Translations under genes and position numbers: made by a program
Part shown: positions 44,227-51,460 of the stretch, piece by piece
Layout: the number at the start of each line of letters is the position of its first letter
Numbering within the stretch: position 1 is the first letter of the stretch
The notes under the pieces: generated by a model
What the model was told of the DNA's origin: nothing
The model's input: the letters and a program-made list of their open reading frames with translations, nothing else
Databases searched by the model: none
DNA from: Streptomyces malachitofuscus
GTDB lineage: Bacteria; Actinomycetota; Actinomycetes; Streptomycetales; Streptomycetaceae
DNA: 64,000 bases
Reading direction: 5' to 3'
Assembly: GCF_014650055.1 (NCBI RefSeq)
Contig: NZ_BMUF01000008.1
Location: forward strand, 186,001 to 250,000

Positions 44227-45176
44227 GGGGCCCGGACGGGTGGCCGCTCGTCGAGCGGTACGGAACGGGCTTCACCGAGACCGCGATCCTGCGGGCACCG
44301 GACGGATCCGGCCACCGCTGGCTGCGCTCGGCGGGGCCACAGCGGGCGGACGCCGTACGGCCCCCCTCGCCGGCCCTCGCGGCACGCCTGCGGGAGCTGG
44401 CCGGCACGGGACTCGCGCTGTCGCTGCCGGAGGCGGAGGGGCCCCGGCTGGTCTTCGCGGCGGACGGCGGGGAGTCCCTGGCCAACCTGCTCATGACCCG
44501 GCCGCGGGGCGACTCCTACGGTCCGGCCGCAACGCTTCTGGAGGAACTCGGGAGGGCATTGCGCACGGTGAATTCGCTGCCGGCCGGAGAACTGGTCCGG
44601 GAGCGCCACCGAGGAATGTCCCGGCTGGTGGAATGGATGGCCGGCGACGGAAAGGGAACGGGGCATTCCGTGGAATTGCACGGAATGGCGAGACGGGTTC
44701 TGGGGGATGAGCGGTGGAGCCTTCTGGAGCATTGGTGCCACGGTTTTCTCGGCACCGGGCCCGAGGGCCCGCGCGTGCTGCACGGGAAACCGGGAACCGG
44801 TCTCGTCGTGCCGGACCGCGCGGGCGGGGCGGGGGTTCTGCTGATCGGCGAGGACATGGCGGCGGGCCCGCCCTGTCTGGACGCGGGCTGGGTCCTCGGC
44901 GAACTGGCCGAACTGCGCGGTGTCGTCCTGGCCGCGGCCGGACGCCGTGACGCGGAGGAATGGTCCCAGCTCGGACGGGCCTTCGTGCGGGGATACGGAG
45001 AGCCGCTGCCCGGCGGCACGGGGCCGGCCGCCACGCTGGGCATCCTGACCCATCTGCGGGACTACTGCGAGTTCGTCGGCTGGGACGACTGGTGGGTCCC
45101 GACCGTCCTCGGCATCGTCAGGGACGAGTGCGACAGAGACGGATCCGGAACGCTGGAATGGAATTCCGTGCCCTGA
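44223..45176 (+). CDS. kinase-like RiPP protein of unclear activity (LxmX-like position)
   Basis: 317 residues from GTG 44223, which overlaps the decarboxylase stop. The layout recalls an APH/kinase-like fold but I see neither HxD nor DFG motifs: at the expected catalytic-loop position it reads RVLHGKPGTGLVVP, and then LDAGWVLGELAEL. The class V lanthipeptide clusters carry a third synthetase component besides the kinase and HopA1-type lyase, and this gene may be that. The stretch 44580-44760 uses more A/T-ending codons than its neighbours, a sign of different ancestry. Confidence 0.65.
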   Translation: MRGPDGWPLVERYGTGFTETAILRAPDGSGHRWLRSAGPQRADAVRPPSPALAARLRELAGTGLALSLPEAEGPRLVFAADGGESLANLLMTRPRGDSYGPAATLLEELGRALRTVNSLPAGELVRERHRGMSRLVEWMAGDGKGTGHSVELHGMARRVLGDERWSLLEHWCHGFLGTGPEGPRVLHGKPGTGLVVPDRAGGAGVLLIGEDMAAGPPCLDAGWVLGELAELRGVVLAAAGRRDAEEWSQLGRAFVRGYGEPLPGGTGPAATLGILTHLRDYCEFVGWDDWWVPTVLGIVRDECDRDGSGTLEWNSVP

Positions 45177-45391
45177 CCTGACGGGGTGCGCCATTGAACA
45201 TTTGAACACGCGGAGACAAGCCGGGTGGTTGCCGCTCGGCCTTTCGGCATGCCCGGAAAAGGCCTCTGGAATTCCTCGAAAAAAACCCTCGAAAATCCTT
45301 TCCCCAGGCGATCCGAGGGTGTTAGAAATGTTCTCGCAAGGCGCTCGGCGGAAACGCCGGGCCGCATACGCGACAAGAGAAGGAGTGTCCC
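45177..45391. promoter_or_regulatory. Leader region of the precursor gene
   Basis: 215 bp, AT-richer than flanks. A direct repeat TTGAACatTTGAAC lies at 45194-45207 and AAGGAG at 45380-45385 is an ideal ribosome site six bases before the ATG. The gap length and composition suggest an own promoter for the precursor. Confidence 0.5.
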
Positions 45392-45535
45392 ATGGACGCC
45401 GAGAAGCTCATCGAGGGTTACACCGTCTACACCGACGCCGAGGAGCTGGCCGCCACCCCGGAGAACGACGAGGCGCCGGCCACCATCGCCCTCACGGTCG
45501 CCACGGGTCTGCTGACCTACAAGAAGGGCTGCTGA
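45392..45535 (+). CDS. RiPP precursor peptide, 47 residues, C-terminal Cys
   Basis: The peptide starts MDAEKLIEGYTVYTDAEELA and ends TIALTVATGLLTYKKGC. The first 30 residues are acidic (leader, ending ENDEAPA); the last 17 (T31 to C47) are hydrophobic and Thr-rich with one Cys, the very last residue, and no Ser. This is the expected substrate for the kinase, HopA1 lyase and Cys decarboxylase around it: Thr to dehydrobutyrine, C47 to enethiol, ring T42-C47. The four intervening residues (YKKG) equal the spacing of the AviMeCys ring in thioviridamide. Too short for the usual ORF size cut-off. Confidence 0.85.
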   Translation: MDAEKLIEGYTVYTDAEELAATPENDEAPATIALTVATGLLTYKKGC

Positions 45536-45563
45536 CCCGGCAGGACGGTGTTGAACTGCGGTT

Positions 45564-45603
45564 CTGGAGTCAACTGAGCCGCCAAGCATCGAGTTGACCC
45601 CAG
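45564..45603 (+). terminator. Stem-loop after the precursor gene (likely attenuator)
   Basis: CTGGAGTCAACT (45564-45575) pairs with AGTTGACCCCAG (45592-45603) with one A-C mismatch and a 16-nt loop. It begins 29 bp after the precursor stop and precedes the processing genes, so it probably reduces read-through and raises precursor over enzyme. Confidence 0.65.
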
Positions 45604-45695
45604 TCCCGCAGAACAAGACTACGGCGGGGGCGTGGCATACGCCGCGCCCCCGTCGGCCATTTGTCGCGGAGCAAGCGCATCAAAGGAGCAAGTCG

Positions 45696-47009
45696 ATGAC
45701 CGGAACGCACCGGCTGACGCTCGGCAACGGTCTGCGCGTGCTGCTCGCCCCCTCGGCCGGCGCGGCCGTGGCCGTCGCCGTCCACTACGACGTCGGCTTC
45801 CGCTCGGAGCCGGAGGGCCGGGGCGGGTTCGCCCACCTCTTCGAGCACCTGATGTTCCAGGGCAGCGCCCACCACCCCAAGCTGGAGCACTGGGACTACG
45901 TGCAGGGCCTCGGCGGCACGGTCAACGGCTCGACCCACCAGGACTACACCGACTACTACCAACTGCTCCCCGCCGCGGGGCTGGAGCGGGTGCTGGAGCT
46001 GGAGGCGGACCGGATGGCCCGCCTGCTCATCACCGAGGAGACCTTCGACAACCAGCGTGCGGTGGTCAAGGAGGAGATCCGGCTCAACATCGACAACCGC
46101 CCCTACGGCGGCTTCCCCTGGATCCCGCTGCCGGCCCTGCTGTACCGGAGCCACGCCAACGGCCACAACGGGTACGGCGCCCTGGAGGACCTCGACGCCG
46201 CCACGGCCGAGGACGCCGCCGCCTTCTACCGGACCCACTACGTGCCCGCGAACGCCGTGCTCACCGTCGCCGGGGACATCGACCCCGAGGCCGCGGCCGC
46301 GCTCGTCGACCGCCACTTCGGCCCCCTGCCCGCGCGCCCGGCCCCCGCCCGCGTACCGCTCGACGAGCCGCCGCGCACATCCGGCGTCCGGGGGGAGCAC
46401 CACGACGCGCACGCGCCCCTGCCGGCGCTCGCGCTCGGCCACCGGCTGCCCGACCCGCGCACCGACGCCTACCTGGACCGCATGGTCCTGTGCGAACTCC
46501 TGACCGGAGGCCCCGCCGCCCCGCTGCCCGCGCGACTGGTGCGGGACAGCGGCGTCGCCGTGCGGGTCACCGCGGGCTGCGGTCTGTTCGACTCCCTCGA
46601 CGCCCGGACGCCCGACACCCTCGCCCTCGTCGTCACGCACCACCGCGAAACCGGCTCCGAGGCGGTGCTGGCCGAGGTCGACGCAGAACTGGAGCGCCTG
46701 GCCGGCACCCCCGGCGCACTGCCCCGCGTCGACCTGGCGCGGCAGCGGCTCGCGGCCCGCATCACCCGCCGCGACGCCGACCTGCTGGCCCGCGCCCGCA
46801 CCCTGGGCGCGTACGAACTGCTGCACGGCCGTGCCGCTCTCGTCGACGAACTCCCTGCGCGCGTGGGCGCGGTGACCGACGACGCGGTGCGCGAGGCGCT
46901 GCGGGCCCTGCTGAGCGAGCCGCGCGCCGAACTGTTCCTGGTGCCGGGGCGGCAGCCGAACGACACGACCCACCGGCACCGCGAGCCGGAGAAGGCGGCC
47001 ACGGCATGA
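45696..47009 (+). CDS. M16-family zinc peptidase, catalytic subunit
   Basis: 437 residues with the inverted zinc motif HLFEH at residues 47-51 and a downstream Glu near residue 125 (VVKEEIRL), the complete M16 active site. Such peptidases, paired with an inactive partner, occur in class V lanthipeptide clusters (LxmP-type) and probably remove the leader. ATG 45696 follows AAAGGAG (45682-45688). Confidence 0.9.
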   Translation: MTGTHRLTLGNGLRVLLAPSAGAAVAVAVHYDVGFRSEPEGRGGFAHLFEHLMFQGSAHHPKLEHWDYVQGLGGTVNGSTHQDYTDYYQLLPAAGLERVLELEADRMARLLITEETFDNQRAVVKEEIRLNIDNRPYGGFPWIPLPALLYRSHANGHNGYGALEDLDAATAEDAAAFYRTHYVPANAVLTVAGDIDPEAAAALVDRHFGPLPARPAPARVPLDEPPRTSGVRGEHHDAHAPLPALALGHRLPDPRTDAYLDRMVLCELLTGGPAAPLPARLVRDSGVAVRVTAGCGLFDSLDARTPDTLALVVTHHRETGSEAVLAEVDAELERLAGTPGALPRVDLARQRLAARITRRDADLLARARTLGAYELLHGRAALVDELPARVGAVTDDAVREALRALLSEPRAELFLVPGRQPNDTTHRHREPEKAATA

Positions 47010-48376
47010 CGACCACACACCCCGCCCTCCGGACCACCACCGCCGTCGTCGACACCGTGCTGCCGGGCGGCCTGCGGCTGGTGGCCGTCCGCGACGGTGT
47101 CGCCCCCCTGGTCGAGATCCGCCTGAGCATTCCGTGCCCGGTCCGCGGAGAGCGGGACGCCGCGACCGCGCAGGTCCTCGGGGACACCCTGCTGCGGCAC
47201 ACCGGGACCGAGGAGGACGCCCTGCCCGACGCATGGCGGATCGCCTCCCTGGACTCCGGCCGGGACGTCGACCGCGTCGGCGTCTTCGGCTACACCCCCG
47301 CCGCGGGCCTGGAGCCGGTGCTGCGAGTGCTGGCCGAGCGGCTGGCCCGGCCGCCGCGGGACGCGGACGTCGTCCGCGAGGCGCGCGCCCGCCTCGCCGG
47401 GGAGATCGCCGTGGCCCGCGGAGACGCCCGCTGGACGGCGCTGTCGGCGCTGCTGCGCCACCGGTACCCGGCCGCCTCCCTGCCCTGTGACCTGCCCGGT
47501 CCCGAGCACCTCGAGCACGTGGACCCGGACCGCGTCGCCGCAATGCACCGCGCCCGGGTCCGGCCCGGCGCCGCCACCCTCGTCCTGGTCGGCGATCTCG
47601 ACCCCGAGGAGGCCGTGCGGACCGCCGAACGGGCCCTGGCGCCCTGGAGGCCCCTCGGCCCCCCGCCCCCGCACCCCAGCCCTTCCCCGCCGCACGCCCC
47701 CGCCGCCGCGGTGCAGCTCGTCCACCGGCCCCGCTCCAGCCAGGCCGAGGTACTCCTCGGCGGCCCCGCGCCGTGCCGGACCGACCCGCGGCGTCCGGCG
47801 TTCGACCTGGCCAACGCGGTCCTGGGCGGGGGCGTCGGGTCCCGGCTGAGCCGCAGTCTCCGCGAGGACAAGGGGTACGCCTACGCCGTGGGCTCCGCCG
47901 TGGAGGTGCTCGCCGGGGAGCCCGCCGCCCTGATCCGGCTCGCCGTGGCCCAGGAGCACACCGCCGCGGCGCTGGCCGAGGCGCGTAGGGAACTGTCCCG
48001 GCTCGCGGAGCACCGCCTCGACGATGCCGCGCTCGCCGCCGCCGCGCGTCTGCTGACCGGCCGGCTGGCCACCGCCCGGGTGTCCCCGTCCGCCACGGCC
48101 ACGTTCCTGTCCAACCTGCTCGCCGAGGGCGCGGACCTGGACTGGATCGACACCCACGCCGACCGGCTGGCCGCCGTCGGCCCCGACGACGTACGGGAGG
48201 CCGCCGCGCTGCACCTGCGTCCCGGCGTGCTCGACACGGTCGTGGTGGGCGACGCGGACGTCCTCGGCGCACCGCTCGCCGCACACGGCGCCGTACGGTG
48301 CCACCGGCGGCTGGAGGACGTGACCCCGGCGGCGTCCGGCGCCGCACCCCGCCCCCTGCCACAGGAGCCGCGATGA
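47006..48376 (+). CDS. M16-family peptidase, non-catalytic subunit
   Basis: 456 residues with the M16 two-domain fold (VQLVHRPRSSQAEVLLGGP, GGGVGSRLSRSLREDKGYAY) but without an HxxEH motif in the N-terminal domain, where it reads RDAATAQVLGDTLL. It should be the substrate-binding partner of the catalytic protein upstream, like the beta subunits of heterodimeric M16 enzymes. ATG 47006 overlaps the preceding stop (ATGA). Confidence 0.88.
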   Translation: MTTTHPALRTTTAVVDTVLPGGLRLVAVRDGVAPLVEIRLSIPCPVRGERDAATAQVLGDTLLRHTGTEEDALPDAWRIASLDSGRDVDRVGVFGYTPAAGLEPVLRVLAERLARPPRDADVVREARARLAGEIAVARGDARWTALSALLRHRYPAASLPCDLPGPEHLEHVDPDRVAAMHRARVRPGAATLVLVGDLDPEEAVRTAERALAPWRPLGPPPPHPSPSPPHAPAAAVQLVHRPRSSQAEVLLGGPAPCRTDPRRPAFDLANAVLGGGVGSRLSRSLREDKGYAYAVGSAVEVLAGEPAALIRLAVAQEHTAAALAEARRELSRLAEHRLDDAALAAAARLLTGRLATARVSPSATATFLSNLLAEGADLDWIDTHADRLAAVGPDDVREAAALHLRPGVLDTVVVGDADVLGAPLAAHGAVRCHRRLEDVTPAASGAAPRPLPQEPR

Positions 48377-49461
48377 CCTCGGTCCGAGCGAACCGCTACC
48401 GGGCCCGCCCCACCGACCTGTCGGCCGCCCCCGGCGTCGGAGAACTGCTGCGCCGCCTCGGGCTCGGTGCGTTCGACCCCGACCGGGTCACCTCCCGCAC
48501 CGGCCGCAACGACAACTGGTCGGGCACGACCACCACCGGGGCCCGGGTCTTCGTCAAGCACCTCGGCCGTCCCGCCGACGACGCGGACGTCCGCCGCCGG
48601 CTGGCCAACACCCTCGCCTTCGAGGAGCTGATGCGCCGGGCGGACGTGCCGGAGCCGCTCGGGCCGCGCTGTCTGGGCTGGAGCGAGGAGGACGGGCTGG
48701 TCGCCTTCGAGCTGCTGGCGTCCGCCCGCAACGGCGCCGAACTCGCCGACGACGACGCCTTCGGCGAACCCGAGGCCCGCGGTGCCGGACGGCTGCTCGG
48801 CACCCTGCACGGACTGGACCCCACGGGCCGGGTGGCCCTGGACCCGGCCCCCGCACAGCTCCCGCCCGCGGACGAACTCACCGCGCTCTCCCTGGAGGCC
48901 CACCGCACCGCCAGCGGCGCCGCGCTCCAGGCATGGGCCCTCCTCCAGGGCGATGCCGAGCTGGTGGCGGCGATCCGCGCGCTGGGCGAGGGCGACGAGG
49001 AGGCCGAAGCCTGCCCCGTGCACGGCGACTTCCGGCTCGACCAGGTGCTGTTCACCGACGGCGCGCCCCGCCTGGTCGACCTGGAGGAACTGCGCCGCGG
49101 CGACCCCGCGCGCGACCTCGGCGCCTATGCCGGCGAATGGCTGTTCCGCGTGGTCACCCGGCTCCCCAGGGGCGCGGCGTCCGGCGACGGCACCGTCGGC
49201 CACGGTGCCCGGGAACTGTCGCGTGTGCGGCCCCTGATCGTGTGGTTCCGCGCGGGCTACACCGCCGCGGGCCGGTCCGTCGGCGCGGACCTCGCCACCC
49301 GGGCCGCCGCCTTCGCCGGATGGCATCTGATCGACCGCGTCCTCGCCCGGGCCTCCCGCGCGTCGGTCCTCTCCGCAGTCGACCGCGCGGCCCTCGGGAT
49401 CGGCCGCACGGTGCTGCTGCGCCCCGCCGCCCTCACCACGACACTCGGCCTGGAGGACTGA
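48373..49461 (+). CDS. APH-family kinase, dehydration of Thr (LxmK/TvaC-like)
   Basis: 362 residues. Kinase hallmarks are Lys62 in VFVKHL, the catalytic loop VHGDFRLDQVLF (D219) and the metal loop VDLEEL (D236). In class V lanthipeptide and thioamitide pathways this kinase phosphorylates Ser/Thr of the precursor and the HopA1-family partner eliminates phosphate. ATG 48373 overlaps the M16 stop (ATGA). Its last 31 codons lie inside a 112-bp tandem duplication. Confidence 0.88.
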   Translation: MTSVRANRYRARPTDLSAAPGVGELLRRLGLGAFDPDRVTSRTGRNDNWSGTTTTGARVFVKHLGRPADDADVRRRLANTLAFEELMRRADVPEPLGPRCLGWSEEDGLVAFELLASARNGAELADDDAFGEPEARGAGRLLGTLHGLDPTGRVALDPAPAQLPPADELTALSLEAHRTASGAALQAWALLQGDAELVAAIRALGEGDEEAEACPVHGDFRLDQVLFTDGAPRLVDLEELRRGDPARDLGAYAGEWLFRVVTRLPRGAASGDGTVGHGARELSRVRPLIVWFRAGYTAAGRSVGADLATRAAAFAGWHLIDRVLARASRASVLSAVDRAALGIGRTVLLRPAALTTTLGLED

Positions 49462-49593
49462 CGGTGCCCCCGCTCTCCCTACTCTCCGCAGTCGACCGCG
49501 CGGCCCTCGGGATCGGCCGCACGGTGCTGCTGCGCCCCGCCGCCCTCACCACGACACTCGGCCTGGAGGACTGACGGTGCCCCCGCTCTCCCT
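49369..49593 (+). repeat. Tandem duplication of 112 bp across the kinase/HopA1 gene junction
   Basis: 49369-49480 and 49482-49593 are identical over 112 bp, separated by one base (113-bp period). Each copy carries the last 31 codons of the kinase gene with its stop and the GTG start plus first six codons of the HopA1 gene. Both genes stay intact: the kinase ends in copy one, the HopA1 gene starts in copy two. Between them a 36-codon frame (49464-49574) joins the HopA1 start to the kinase tail. Short CTCTCC homology at the ends suggests slippage. An assembly error is possible. Confidence 0.92.
49464..49574 (+). other. 36-codon hybrid mini-ORF created by the duplication
   Basis: GTG 49464 begins with the HopA1 start (MPPLSL) and runs into the duplicated kinase tail, ending at the copied stop. 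It keeps the HopA1 ribosome context, so it may be translated, but its product would have no reason to function. It could lower translation of the true HopA1 gene or keep coupling by re-initiation at 49577. Confidence 0.5.
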
Positions 49594-50536
49594 GCACCCC
49601 CGGCTCGGTGCCGCGCTGCGCGGCGCACGGGCGGACCTCTCCGGACCGACGGCCACCCTCGCGGGCACGACGGTGCGCGCGGACGACGAGTCCGCGCTCC
49701 GGCACCGGATGGCGAACACCCTCTACGAGGTGCTGCACGCGGGCCTGGCCCCCGACTCCGGACCCCGCCCGCGCACCCTCCGGGACGAGGCGTACGAACG
49801 GCTGCTGGCCGACGCCGTCCCGCACCGGGAGACCGCCTTGCGGATACCGGCGGCCCACGTCACGCCCGCGGCCGGACCCGAGCTGCGGACCGTCCTCGTC
49901 GAGGGGGTGCGCACGCTGGTGCCGGCGACGGCGGTGCGGGACGCCGGTGACGGCACCGCGGTGCTGGACTACCCCTGCGCCCGCCCGGCGCTGTCGGCGG
50001 GGTTCTTCCTGGTCGACGGTTCCGCGGGCACCGTTCCCGACGGCCCGGTGGCCCGCTACTACTTCCACCTCGAGGACGCCGACGCCGCCCCGGAGGCGTG
50101 GGGCCTGCTGTTGCGCGCACTGGAGCGGCGCGCGCCGCGCTACCGCGCGAAGGTCGGCTCCTCCCGGCTGCTGTATCCGCGCCGCGACGCGATGGTCGTC
50201 TACCTCGATCCACGGGACGCGGACGCCGCCGATCTGCCCGAGGTGGCCTCACGGCTGCCCGGACTGGGCCGTTCCACCTCCGTGTTCGGGCAGGAGCTGG
50301 CCCCCGGGCTGGCCACGGCCCGCGAACCGTCCGACGCCCGCCCGGGCATGCGCCGGATGAGTTTCGGCCAGCACCGGGCGTACGCGGTGGCGGACGGACT
50401 GCTCGACCACGCCCGCGACGGTGGCTCCGGCGCCGTCGACCAGACCGTCGCCCGTGCCCTGATGCGGGCGCAGGCCGATCCACGGGCCCCGTGGCGCAAC
50501 CTGCCGGAGGGCCACCGGCCCGGAGCGGAGAACTGA
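49577..50536 (+). CDS. HopA1-family lyase (LxmY/TvaD/SprH3-like)
   Basis: 319 residues. Recognised by RYYFHLEDADAAPEAWGLL, YRAKVGSSRLLYPRRDAMVVYL and FGQHRAYAVADGLLDHARD, characteristic of the HopA1-effector-like proteins in thioamitide and class V lanthipeptide clusters. It is the expected partner of the upstream kinase: it eliminates phosphate from phospho-Thr to give dehydrobutyrine. GTG 49577 lies inside the second duplication copy. Confidence 0.87.
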   Translation: MPPLSLHPRLGAALRGARADLSGPTATLAGTTVRADDESALRHRMANTLYEVLHAGLAPDSGPRPRTLRDEAYERLLADAVPHRETALRIPAAHVTPAAGPELRTVLVEGVRTLVPATAVRDAGDGTAVLDYPCARPALSAGFFLVDGSAGTVPDGPVARYYFHLEDADAAPEAWGLLLRALERRAPRYRAKVGSSRLLYPRRDAMVVYLDPRDADAADLPEVASRLPGLGRSTSVFGQELAPGLATAREPSDARPGMRRMSFGQHRAYAVADGLLDHARDGGSGAVDQTVARALMRAQADPRAPWRNLPEGHRPGAEN

Positions 50537-50539
50537 ACG

Positions 50540-51367
50540 ATGAACCTGACCGGAAAGACCGTCCTCGTCACCGGGGCGACCTCGGGACTCGGCCTGCACC
50601 TCGCGGAGGAACTGGCCGGGCGGGGCGCCACCCTGCTGCTGCACGGCCGTGACGCCGGGCGGCTCGACGCCCTGTGCCGCCGGCTGGGTGACCGGCACGG
50701 CGGGCGGGCGCACCCCTACGCCGCCGACCTGTCCTCGATGGCCGAGGTCCGTGACCTGGCCGCCCGGGTCGCAGGGGAGTGGCCGCGACTGGACGTGCTG
50801 ATCAACAACGCCGGAGTCGGTCCGGGGCCCGAGGGTGCCGAACGGGAGCTCAGCAGGGACGGCCACGAACTGCGGTTCGCCGTCGGCTATCTCGCCCCGT
50901 ACGAGCTCACCCGCCTGCTGCTGCCCGTGCTGCGCCGCTCCGGCGCGGGACGCGTGGTGAACGTCGGCTCCGCCGCCCAGGCCGAGATCGACCTGGAGGA
51001 CCTGGACATGTCCGGCTTCTACCACAACTGGGCGGCGTACGGCCGGGCCAAACTGGCGCTGGCCTCTTTCACGGTCGACCTCGCGGCCGAGACCGCTGAC
51101 GACGGACTGCTCGTCAACTGCGTCCACCCGGCGGATCTGATGCCCACGGCACTGGTCGCCGAGACGGGACTGGCACCGGCGTCCACCCTGGAGGAAGGGG
51201 CGGACGCGGTGCTGCGCCTGGTCACCGCGCCCGCCGCCGAGATCGGGACGGGTGGCTACTTCCACGGCACCGGGAAGGCGGAACCGCACGACGACGTGCG
51301 CGATCCCGGCCGGCGGGCGGCCCTGCGGCAGGCGACGGAGCGGCTTCTGGCCCCGGCCCCCCGGTGA
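50540..51367 (+). CDS. short-chain dehydrogenase/reductase of the RiPP operon
   Basis: 275 residues with TGATSGLG (residues 11-18), NNAGVG and the catalytic YGRAK motif. It starts three bases after the HopA1 stop, so it belongs to the operon. In epilancin biosynthesis an SDR (ElxO) reduces the N-terminal 2-oxo group exposed by leader removal before a dehydro-residue. If the leader is cut before T31 here, the same chemistry would give a 2-hydroxybutyryl cap. This role is inferred. Confidence 0.85.
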   Translation: MNLTGKTVLVTGATSGLGLHLAEELAGRGATLLLHGRDAGRLDALCRRLGDRHGGRAHPYAADLSSMAEVRDLAARVAGEWPRLDVLINNAGVGPGPEGAERELSRDGHELRFAVGYLAPYELTRLLLPVLRRSGAGRVVNVGSAAQAEIDLEDLDMSGFYHNWAAYGRAKLALASFTVDLAAETADDGLLVNCVHPADLMPTALVAETGLAPASTLEEGADAVLRLVTAPAAEIGTGGYFHGTGKAEPHDDVRDPGRRAALRQATERLLAPAPR

Positions 51368-51394
51368 GGCGGTGCCCCCGGGTGGCCGGAGACG

Positions 51395-51433
51395 CCCCGG
51401 GGCCCGGGCCGGTGCGCGGCCGGGGCCCCGGGG
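51395..51433. terminator. Bidirectional hairpin closing the RiPP operon
   Basis: CCCCGGGGCCCGGGCC (51395-51410) pairs with GGCCGGGGCCCCGGGG (51418-51433) with one mismatch and a seven-base loop, between the convergent SDR and DD-peptidase genes. Confidence 0.75.
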
Positions 51434-51460
51434 ACGTGCGGACGCACGCTCCCGGGTGGG

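Noticed and set aside
45570-48362. 930-codon minus-strand frame across the M16 genes
   Set aside because: Arg/Pro-rich shadow of the two M16 genes; the plus-strand proteins have family motifs and coupled starts.
49464-49574. Second RiPP precursor
   Set aside because: The 36-codon frame between kinase and HopA1 genes is fully explained by the tandem duplication and has no Cys or leader-like sequence.
42246-51367. Thioamitide (thioviridamide-like) cluster
   Set aside because: Kinase, HopA1 and Cys decarboxylase fit, but YcaO and TfuA, needed for backbone thioamides, are absent from the window, and M16 peptidases plus an F420-type reductase point to class V lanthipeptide enzymes.
42246-51367. 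Linaridin cluster
   Set aside because: A Cys-terminal, Thr-rich precursor and LanD-like enzyme would fit cypemycin-type peptides, but no CypH/CypL-like membrane proteins or methyltransferase are present, whereas a kinase/HopA1 pair is.
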